A stretch of DNA of 64,000 bases. Origin: Algoriphagus aquimarinus. Its GTDB lineage: Bacteria > Bacteroidota > Bacteroidia > Cytophagales > Cyclobacteriaceae. The DNA lies in the NCBI RefSeq assembly GCF_007997215.1, contig NZ_VORW01000013.1, positions 1 to 64,000 of the forward strand, in the 5' to 3' direction. The notes under the pieces are model-generated. The model did not search any database. It was not told the DNA's origin and was given only the letters and a program-made list of their open reading frames with translations. Positions 53,253-60,244 of the stretch are shown here, piece after piece. Positions within the stretch are counted from its first letter, which is position 1; each line of letters opens with the position of its first letter. The position numbers and the translations under genes were made by a program.

Positions 53253-53285
53253 CAAAGGTACGGAAAATTATGCCTGAGTACTCAA
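53253..53285 (-). promoter_or_regulatory. promoter of the light-signalling operon
   Basis: On the minus strand TACCTTTG (53253-53260) is a perfect TAnnTTTG -7 element. A TTG (53283-53285) lies 22 bp upstream, near the usual 19-21 bp. The start codon of the response regulator is at 53215, leaving a leader of about 30 bases. Confidence 0.6.
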
Positions 53286-53545
53286 GGTCGAATTTGGATA
53301 GTTGGTTGGTGACCCACCCCCGACCCCTAAAAAAAAAGGGGGGGGGGGATAGAATTTGGTTCCGGCACGGCGGACGGGAGGCAGTTGTTGGTTGTTGATT
53401 CTTGATACTAATGTCTTGACACTTATGTCTTGCCTCTTGGTTCTAGAATCTTGACTATGGACTCTAAATCCCCACCATTTATCATTGAATTACCCCTACG
53501 AACAAAGGAATAGCCAAAAATATGCTCCAAAAAAGGAGAATCTGA
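53286..53545. other. gap with A9-G11 homopolymer and decayed word repeats
   Basis: 53329-53337 is nine A and 53338-53348 is eleven G. The stretch 53390-53465 repeats CTTGA and TGTCTTG words. No gene is seen. Confidence 0.6.
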
Positions 53546-53575
53546 TATATTTGAGGTCGCAAACTGCGACCTCAA
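53546..53575 (+). promoter_or_regulatory. -7 element and perfect leader hairpin of the dehydrogenase-cytochrome gene
   Basis: TATATTTG at 53546-53553 fits the -7 consensus. Overlapping it is a perfect 11-bp inverted repeat, TTGAGGTCGCA (53551-53561) and TGCGACCTCAA (53565-53575), with a 3-base loop. The hairpin would sit at the start of the transcript or serve as an operator. Confidence 0.55.
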
Positions 53576-53604
53576 AATAATAAACCTCTAATTTCATTTT
53601 TAGC

Positions 53605-56268
53605 ATGTCTAAAATTTCGTTTCCAGTTATAGCAATAGCTGGCGGTCTATTGGCTTTTGGATGCTCTAGTCCCGACACAAGAAAAGCTGACTTAGAAGAG
53701 CTTACCAATTACTACCCACAATACCCTCTAGACACCGCGAAGCATGGTGCCGACAGCACCGAATTGATCATGACAAATTTCGCAGGGCCGGACATCGTTC
53801 CAAGTCCAGCTGCTTTATCAGTTTCTCCTAATGGAAATGTTTTCGTAGGAGTAGACATGATGGGTTCACTGGGTAAAGAGCCCGGAAAAGGCGCAATTGT
53901 TCGCTTGGTAGATAGTAACAATGACGGCGAACTTGATTCACATACTGAATTTGTCAAAGTAGATAATCCACGTGGTATCATCGCTGTAAGAGATCAAGTC
54001 TTCGTACTTCACACACAGTTTTCAGAGGAAACCGGTGAAGCTTCAGGAATGAATTTGGTGGTTTTTGAGGACAAGGATAACGACGGTGTGGCTGATGGTC
54101 CTGCCAAAATGCTTATTGAAGGAATTTCCTCTCCAGTCTCTCTCCGTTCCCGTGGAACAGATCACTCTACCAATGGTATCCGTATGGGTATCGATGGCTG
54201 GATCTATATAGCCGTAGGAGATTTTGGTTTTCCAGATGCTGTAGATAGAGACGGAACGCATATGACCATGCTTGGCGGCGGAATTGTCCGTGTACGTCCT
54301 GACGGCACCGAAATGGAAGAATATATCCATGGAACTAGAAACATCTACGATGTGGCTATTGATCCATTTATGAATATTTATACGCGTGGCAATACCAACG
54401 ATGGCGGTGGCTGGAACATTCGTTTCATTCACTACACGCAGTCTGGTGAATATGGCTACCCTAACTTTTTCAAAAACTTCACTGAAGAAACCATTCCTGC
54501 ACTAGTAGATCTAGGCGGCGGATCCGGTACAGGAAGTTACTTCATGGATGATGATAGATGGCCAGCCAAATACAATCACGTGCCGATGATGGCAGATTGG
54601 GGCAGAAGCCAATTGTACATTCACCGTGTGACAATGGATGGTGCTGGTTTTACACAGCAAGATGAGGAATTCATCAAACTTCCACAGATTTCAGATCTAG
54701 ATGTGGATGGTTCTGGCCGTATGTTCCTTGCCGCTTGGAATGGTGCGGGATACTTCGGTAGCCCAGAGAAAGGCTATGTTGTTCGTGTAGTTCCTAAAGA
54801 CTGGACATACGAACCTTTCCCTGACTTGAAGACTGCTACGATCGAAGAATTGACAGCATTGCTCAAAGCGAATAATTCAGTTTCACGTTTCCACGCACAG
54901 CGCGAACTACTTGCCCGCTTCCCAGACGAAGCTGGAGCAGCAGCACTTTCAGTAGCTACAGATAAAACACTTTCCCTTGAAGCAAGAGTGGCAGGTATTT
55001 ACACCTATGCTCAGGCTACCTGCGAAAACGGTAACGGTGAATTGATGAAATTAAGCCTGGAAGAGAAGATTAGAGAGTTTGCTCTTAGAGCTTTGGCAGA
55101 TCGCAAAACCTGTCTTCAGGGCGTTCCACTTGATCCATTCATTGAAGGGGTAACTGATCCTAATGACCGAGTGAAATCAGCAGCGATTGTTGCCTTGGGA
55201 AGAATCGGAAATCCAGAAGCAGCGGAGGAATTGCTAAAAGTAAGCGTACCTACTTCATTCAAGCAGCCTGAGAAAGGCACCGAAGGCCCACACGCAACTC
55301 CTAATTCAGCGATTATTCTTCCTCACATAGCTGTGAAATCACTGGTAAAACTTCATGCAGTAGATGCAGCAGTAAATGCTATTGGAACAGAAAACTCAAA
55401 AATCGCACTTTGGACTTTGCGCTACATGCATGATCCAAAAGCCGTAGATGGTTTGATTAAAGCCTATGGTGACACAGACAATATGGAGTTGAAAGCGGAA
55501 ATCTTGGGCACACTTTCTAGATTGTACAAGAAAGAAGCTCCTTATGACGGTTCATGGTGGTGGGGCACTCGCCCAGATACGCATGGTCCGTATTACAAGG
55601 CAATCACTTGGGAATCTTCTGATAAGATCAAAGACTTCTTGGTTGGCGAGCGAAATGCGCAAGATGACCCGACGAAAAGACAATTCTTCGCTGAGCTTAA
55701 TGAGCGAAACAGAATGGAAATCGAGGAATTTGGAGAAGAGCAGTCCAACTTAGTCATCCAAGAAACAGAAGTTGATCTGGAGAAAATCAAGAGCAAAAAA
55801 GGACAAGTAGGCGCCACGTCTATTGAAGATGTGATGATCGCGGTACAAGATCTCAAAGGAGATCCTATCAAAGGAAAAGCACTCTTCACTAGCCAGGGTT
55901 GTGTAGCCTGTCATAGCATAGAGAAAGGTCAGCCGTTGAAAGGTCCATTTATGGGGCAAATCGGCTCGATCATGAATCGCTCTCAGATCACTGAATCTAT
56001 CCTGAAACCAAACGCTTCTATCTCACAGGGTTTTGCTTCAGTTCTTATCTCTACCAATGACGATAAGAGCTACATGGGCTTCGTCACTGCAGAGACAGCA
56101 AATGAAGTGGTACTTCAGGACATCACTGGCACAGCTACCAAACTGGATAAGGCTACAATCAAAACACGTAAGGTGATGGAAACTTCCATGATGCCTCCTG
56201 GTTTGGTTAACTCCCTTTCCTATGAAGAACTGGCTTCCTTGATTACTTATCTGCAGCAGCAGAAATAA
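53605..56268 (+). CDS. lipoprotein fusion of dehydrogenase propeller, HEAT repeats and cytochrome c
   Basis: An 887-residue exported lipoprotein (lipobox LAFGCSS, Cys20). Residues about 45-390 form a PVC-type glucose/sorbosone-dehydrogenase-like beta-propeller (GTRNIYDVAIDPF, GSYFMDDDRWP). Residues about 410-640 are HEAT-like repeats (DPNDRVKSAAIVALGRIGNPEA). A cytochrome c domain occupies about 745-887: heme-binding C766-VAC769-H770, with Met862 or Met863 in SMMPPG as the likely axial ligand. It should move electrons from a periplasmic substrate to the chain; the substrate is unknown. A terminator follows, so it is a single gene. Confidence 0.92.
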   Translation: MSKISFPVIAIAGGLLAFGCSSPDTRKADLEELTNYYPQYPLDTAKHGADSTELIMTNFAGPDIVPSPAALSVSPNGNVFVGVDMMGSLGKEPGKGAIVRLVDSNNDGELDSHTEFVKVDNPRGIIAVRDQVFVLHTQFSEETGEASGMNLVVFEDKDNDGVADGPAKMLIEGISSPVSLRSRGTDHSTNGIRMGIDGWIYIAVGDFGFPDAVDRDGTHMTMLGGGIVRVRPDGTEMEEYIHGTRNIYDVAIDPFMNIYTRGNTNDGGGWNIRFIHYTQSGEYGYPNFFKNFTEETIPALVDLGGGSGTGSYFMDDDRWPAKYNHVPMMADWGRSQLYIHRVTMDGAGFTQQDEEFIKLPQISDLDVDGSGRMFLAAWNGAGYFGSPEKGYVVRVVPKDWTYEPFPDLKTATIEELTALLKANNSVSRFHAQRELLARFPDEAGAAALSVATDKTLSLEARVAGIYTYAQATCENGNGELMKLSLEEKIREFALRALADRKTCLQGVPLDPFIEGVTDPNDRVKSAAIVALGRIGNPEAAEELLKVSVPTSFKQPEKGTEGPHATPNSAIILPHIAVKSLVKLHAVDAAVNAIGTENSKIALWTLRYMHDPKAVDGLIKAYGDTDNMELKAEILGTLSRLYKKEAPYDGSWWWGTRPDTHGPYYKAITWESSDKIKDFLVGERNAQDDPTKRQFFAELNERNRMEIEEFGEEQSNLVIQETEVDLEKIKSKKGQVGATSIEDVMIAVQDLKGDPIKGKALFTSQGCVACHSIEKGQPLKGPFMGQIGSIMNRSQITESILKPNASISQGFASVLISTNDDKSYMGFVTAETANEVVLQDITGTATKLDKATIKTRKVMETSMMPPGLVNSLSYEELASLITYLQQQK

Positions 56269-56292
56269 GTATCAGTCAGTATAATCTGCTTA

Positions 56293-56335
56293 TCAAAGCA
56301 CCTTGGGATTCTAGGATTCCAGGGTGCTTTTTTTT
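56293..56335 (+). terminator. terminator of the dehydrogenase-cytochrome gene
   Basis: AAAGCACC near 56295-56302 pairs with GGTGCTTT near 56323-56330, followed by a run of T. The inner part (TTGGGATTCTAGGATTCCAG) also pairs partly. Confidence 0.8.
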
Positions 56336-57334
56336 GTTCGGATTTTACCGCGGAGGACACGGAGCTTAACGCAGAGGGCACAAGCTAGAGTTGTCCTGCT
56401 TCTCCAGAAGCTGGACTGAGCTGAAAAATAATCAATCATCAATGTTCAAACTCAATATTCCAAGTATTACCGTTCCGTAGGAACGATTCGTTTGTAGCAA
56501 AACGGAATAAATAGCGATACCTCGTTTCATAGGAACGACTCGTAAAATAAGGTCACCATTCGTACCTATCGAAGGAGGAAACGATCTTCTATGTCAATCA
56601 TCTACATACCAGTTGTCCCGCTGGGAGTCATACATTTAGTATTGATTCAAAGAGATGACCACGAAGGGGTCGAACCTTTCAATACCTGTGCGCCGTGGCG
56701 TAACCGCGGGTGAAACCCGTGGAAAAGGTATCGGTGTTGAAACATGGAGCGACCCTAAATGGGGTTAACGCAGAGGGCACAAATTGGGATTTAATACCCT
56801 GTATGGCTCAAGTCTTCAGATTTGGACTCAGTATAATGCAGTCTTCGGACTGCTTCCAATGTTAATTTTCCACCATAGGGTGAGTTGAAAATTATTTATG
56901 TTCGACGCCCTTCGGGGTCGTCCAATCTTTTGGTTGATCATCAAACCATGGGTTGCACCCATGGCTATTCAGAAGTTTGATCCTTTCAGGATCATCACTG
57001 GTAAATACCCAGAGTGAAAATGATTATTTCAGAATGACCACGAAGTGGTCAAACCTTTCAATACCTGTGCGCCGTGGCGTAACCGCGGGTGAAACCCGTG
57101 GAAAAGGTATCGGTGTTGAAACATGGAGCGACCCTAAATGGGTCGAACTTTTTTGAAACGGATTACAAATCCCTAAAAACAGAAAAGCGTAGATACAATC
57201 TACGCTTAGCGGGAGAATTATAATGATCTAAAAAACCAACCCTGCAAGGGGTTGAATTAACCACTTTGGTTAAAAAAATATTCAATGGTCAATGTTCAAA
57301 CTCAAGGAACAAGGAAGCAGCAGCGCGGTAAATA
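56336..57334. repeat. 1-kb gene-free region built of dispersed repeats
   Basis: A string of about 110 bp at 56655-56766 recurs at 57034-57143 (379 bp apart) with few differences. It contains CGAAGTGGTCGAAC-type and AACCGCGGGTGAAACCCGTGG hairpins. CGTTCCGTAGGAACG at 56471-56485 is a near-palindrome. 56345-56390 and 56766-56785 share TTAACGCAGAGGGCACAA with the common bacterial intergenic repeat. A 67-codon frame inside one copy is not a gene. Confidence 0.7.
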
Positions 57335-57372
57335 CAAAAAATGCCGTGGCATATACGCATACACCACGGCAA
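57335..57372 (-). terminator. terminator of the Rieske operon
   Basis: GCCGTGG (57343-57349) pairs with CCACGGC (57364-57370). On the minus strand it is followed by ATTTTTTGT, 24 bp after the YceI stop. Confidence 0.75.
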
Positions 57373-57393
57373 AGAATAACCAGTAAGACAACT

Positions 57394-57936
57394 CTATTTT
57401 TTGTCTAAGACCATATTTCCCGACACATCCACAACTTCTGCGATCTTGGAGAACACGATGGTTGGGATTTCAATCTTGTAATCCTCCAGTTTGACAGGGA
57501 ATTTGAAGTCGAGCTTCAGCTGCTTTCCATCGGATACTACCGTCCCGGGGATCAACACCTGATGCGAAACTCCATGCATGGTCAAGGTGCCTTCTGCAGT
57601 TACCTGATAAGTACCCGCTAGGGTAAGATCAGCCTTTTCTTTGATCTTCCCCTTAAACACACTGGTAGGGAATTTCTCACTTTCCAGGTAGTTTTCATTG
57701 AAATGCTCCTGCATTAGCTTGTTTGGAAACTGGAAATCAGTGATCCGCATCTGAACAGCCATTTCATTGGTTTCCGCATTGATGATAGCGGCGGTTTTTG
57801 AATTATCAGCTTGAATATTTTCCAGGAGAGTTTCTGAAAAGAATGACACACTTCCCTTAGTGGTGGAGAATATATGCTGCGCAAACAGGCTAAGGCTAGA
57901 ACAGCTCAGCAGGAGTATTAGGGCTAGTTTTTTCAT
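57394..57936 (-). CDS. YceI family protein
   Basis: A 180-residue secreted protein with a signal peptide ending LFAQ (about 1-20). It has the YceI lipocalin-like pattern: HIFSTTKGSVSFFSET at the start, FKGKIKEKADLTLAGTYQVTAEGTLTMHGVSHQV (about 98-131), and a final VVDVSGNMVLDK. YceI proteins bind isoprenoid quinones or other lipids in the periplasm. It is the last gene of the Rieske-DUF5777-YceI run, starting 3 bp after the DUF5777 stop. Confidence 0.92.
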   Translation of the reverse strand: MKKLALILLLSCSSLSLFAQHIFSTTKGSVSFFSETLLENIQADNSKTAAIINAETNEMAVQMRITDFQFPNKLMQEHFNENYLESEKFPTSVFKGKIKEKADLTLAGTYQVTAEGTLTMHGVSHQVLIPGTVVSDGKQLKLDFKFPVKLEDYKIEIPTIVFSKIAEVVDVSGNMVLDKK

Positions 57937-57938
57937 TT

Positions 57939-58874
57939 TTATTTCTTTTTGTTATCACGACTCAAACTGAAAGTCCTGGCGATATTAAATCCATAAAATA
58001 TATCTGCATTTTCCCAGGTACCCGTATTCAATGCTATAAAATGCCTGTCCACCATTCCTCTGGCATTGGTGAAATGTAGCTGGAAAACGTGCCCCCCTGT
58101 ATCAATATCCACTCCCAGAGAAAGTGAGTTATGATAGGGATAAGGAGTCCCTGTTGCGAGTTGATAGGCGTTCCGATCTGTGAAATTGTAGTAGTATTCC
58201 GCAGACAAGGTGACTCTATTGCTTACTTTATACCTTCCACCCATTCCCAAGGAAAAGAGGTCATTGTCCATGTAAGGATTCTCCACCTTGTTGATATGCA
58301 AAAAGGTTGGAACCAATTGCATGGAAATCTTCTCACTGAATTTTCTTCCGATCAGCAGTTGGCTGGTGTAGGTAAGTCTCTCCGAATTCTTGTAGAATTT
58401 CATTTGACTTTCCGAATTCATCACATAGCCCGTAGCCATGGTATTCAGGTCCATACTTCCATAGGCGGAAAGTGTAAACGGGAAAACATTTGACTGTCTG
58501 AGCAATTTGTATTTGGTATAGAAGTCGTAGGTTTTCTCTTCCGAGCTTCTCCCCACTCCCACCAGCAGTCTATCCGTGATTCCATATTCTAAACCCAGAC
58601 GAATTCTGGCTTCATCCAGCCCAAAGAAATTGGAAATAAAGCCACTGTTTACAGAGCCAAATCTATGGGAAATCCAAAAGTTCAGATGGTTTTTGGAAAT
58701 AGTCTCCATCGTTTGTCCATTGACCAGACGTGTTGCTTTGAAGGTAGCCTGTGTATAGACTGTTTCCTTTGGCAATTCTTCATTCAACATCTGCAACAAG
58801 TCATCCTGCCCGTAGGCAGCATGGACACTAAATAGCACAATAACCAATGCTATAATTTTCTTTAACACGTTCAT
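57939..58874 (-). CDS. DUF5777 family beta-barrel protein
   Basis: A 311-residue outer-membrane-type protein with a signal peptide to about residue 22 (HAAYGQ). TFKATRLVNGQTMETISKNHLNFWISHRFGSVNSG (about 44-78) is the DUF5777 hallmark, followed by many alternating strands. It sits between the Rieske gene (18 bp upstream) and YceI. The family often accompanies YceI and redox proteins in Bacteroidetes; its role is unknown. Confidence 0.88.
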   Translation of the reverse strand: MNVLKKIIALVIVLFSVHAAYGQDDLLQMLNEELPKETVYTQATFKATRLVNGQTMETISKNHLNFWISHRFGSVNSGFISNFFGLDEARIRLGLEYGITDRLLVGVGRSSEEKTYDFYTKYKLLRQSNVFPFTLSAYGSMDLNTMATGYVMNSESQMKFYKNSERLTYTSQLLIGRKFSEKISMQLVPTFLHINKVENPYMDNDLFSLGMGGRYKVSNRVTLSAEYYYNFTDRNAYQLATGTPYPYHNSLSLGVDIDTGGHVFQLHFTNARGMVDRHFIALNTGTWENADIFYGFNIARTFSLSRDNKKK

Positions 58875-58892
58875 GTCAGTTTATCAAAAGGA

Positions 58893-59342
58893 TCAAGCAA
58901 ATACATGAAGTGAGGTTCCGGCCAACTCTGCGTTATAGGCTTTGATGCCTTTCTTTGCTTCAGAGTTAAGCCCTTTGCCTTCCAGGGTATATCTAGCACC
59001 ATGTTCTGTGCAATAGAATTCATCGTTTTTATAGATCACTTTGGATTTATTTTCATGTGAGCATACTTGTGTAACTGCCGCAAAAGCATCAGTAGAAACT
59101 CGTGCTATCACGATCTTATTGACAACGAGATAGCTTCCTACATTCAATAGTTTAGCATTGGCAGCATCACTGAGATCCAGTGTAAAATCCACTCCACCGG
59201 AACCTGGTGTTCCAGCTGGTGGATCTCCAGCTTCATTGATACAGGAAGACATAGCGGATGCACCGCAATAAATTGCAAGTAAGGAGGCGCCCTTAAATCC
59301 CATAGATTTAAGGAATTCCATTCGTGAGATTTTCTCGGTCAT
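58893..59342 (-). CDS. Rieske 2Fe-2S lipoprotein
   Basis: A 149-residue exported protein with an N-terminal signal (MEFLKSMGFKGASLLAIYC) and a lipobox-like SAMSSC ending at Cys34. The Rieske motifs are complete: Cys94-Ser-His96 and Cys111-Thr-Glu-His114, so it should bind a [2Fe-2S] cluster. The cluster loop is short (14 residues between the pairs), as in ferredoxin-like Rieske proteins. It should pass electrons in the periplasm. It is the first gene of an operon with DUF5777 and YceI, behind a 9-bp palindrome. Confidence 0.93.
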   Translation of the reverse strand: MTEKISRMEFLKSMGFKGASLLAIYCGASAMSSCINEAGDPPAGTPGSGGVDFTLDLSDAANAKLLNVGSYLVVNKIVIARVSTDAFAAVTQVCSHENKSKVIYKNDEFYCTEHGARYTLEGKGLNSEAKKGIKAYNAELAGTSLHVFA

Positions 59343-59382
59343 GAGTTCTAGTAGTTAGGTTTAATTATAAGGGTAGATATAG

Positions 59383-59404
59383 CAAGTGAGTCAATACTCA
59401 CTTG
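59383..59404. promoter_or_regulatory. palindrome upstream of the Rieske operon
   Basis: CAAGTGAGT (59383-59391), spacer CAAT, ACTCACTTG (59396-59404): perfect 9-bp arms. It lies 41-62 bp before the Rieske start and 31 bp after the VIT1 stop. There is no T-run on either side, so an operator is more likely than a terminator. Confidence 0.55.
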
Positions 59405-59434
59405 GGGTAATATAGATAGGAGTCAAGTAGCGTT

Positions 59435-60145
59435 TTATGCCAAATTCACTCCAAATAGGTATCCAATCAATGCAGTAATCCCCATGGCTACAGTTCCCCA
59501 GAAGGTGATTCGGAGTACAGGTTTGAAGATGGGTGAACCGCCGGTTTTGGCAGAAATAGCTCCCAGAAATGCTAAAAATAAAATCGCAGAACCGTAAAGA
59601 TAGATTTCCATCTGCGCAATGGGCATGAATAAAACTACTACTAGCGGTAGAACCCCTCCGACTGTGAAAGAAGCTCCAGAGGCCATAGCTGCCTGAATCG
59701 GGTGAGCTTGGGAGACTTCATTGATTCCCAATTCATCCCTGACATGTGCTGCCAGCGCGTCTTTTTGAGTGAGTTCCAAGGCGACAAGTTGGGAAGTTTC
59801 CTTACTCAATCCCCGCTGTTCATAGATAGAAGCCAACCTCTGAAGTTCTATCTCGGGCATTTCTTCCAATTCCTCCTGTTCTCTCTTGATATCAGCAGTT
59901 TCTACGTCAGTCTGAGAGCTTACGCTTACATATTCTCCAGCGGCCATAGAAAGGGCTCCAGCTACAAGTCCGGCCAGGGTTGCCAAGATTATTGGGTCCC
60001 TCAGGTCAGAAGCTGCCGCCACTCCAATAGCCAAGCTAGATGTGGATAATATCCCGTCATTTGCACCCAGCACAGCAGCTCTTAGCCAATTGCTTCGTTG
60101 GACAAAATGCACTGCCAGATAATCGTCCTTTATTGCTGCTTTCAT
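59435..60145 (-). CDS. VIT1/CCC1 family iron-manganese transporter
   Basis: A 236-residue inner-membrane protein with five expected helices. The N-terminal helix holds RAAVLGANDGILSTSSLAIGV, the second LVAGALSMAAGEYVSVSSQTDVE, with the conserved Gly-Glu pair of the transport path. A cytoplasmic metal-binding helix region (about 85-150, EQEELEEMPEIELQRL) follows, then three C-terminal helices. The family exchanges Fe2+ or Mn2+ with protons. The upstream region has four CTTAAG direct repeats. The length is typical. Confidence 0.94.
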   Translation of the reverse strand: MKAAIKDDYLAVHFVQRSNWLRAAVLGANDGILSTSSLAIGVAAASDLRDPIILATLAGLVAGALSMAAGEYVSVSSQTDVETADIKREQEELEEMPEIELQRLASIYEQRGLSKETSQLVALELTQKDALAAHVRDELGINEVSQAHPIQAAMASGASFTVGGVLPLVVVLFMPIAQMEIYLYGSAILFLAFLGAISAKTGGSPIFKPVLRITFWGTVAMGITALIGYLFGVNLA

Positions 60146-60205
60146 TTCTTGAATTTATTTCTTTTGACTTTATAACCAGCCTAATAATTACCCTTTGCCT
60201 GAATC

Positions 60206-60244
60206 TTAAGAATATCTTAAGCCTCTCTTAAGCTATCCTTAAGA
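60206..60244. promoter_or_regulatory. four CTTAAG direct repeats with exact 11-bp period
   Basis: CTTAAG occurs at 60206, 60217, 60228 and 60239, each separated by 5 bp. This array lies 60-100 bp upstream of the VIT1 gene and runs into the end of the downstream-encoded GT39 gene. Period and half-site resemble binding sites of OmpR-type response regulators such as CiaR (TTTAAG-N5-TTTAAG). CTTAAG is self-complementary, so strand cannot be assigned. Confidence 0.6.

Noticed and set aside
56953..57156. 67-codon frame
   Set aside because: Lies within a repeat copy and mirrors palindromic repeat sequence.
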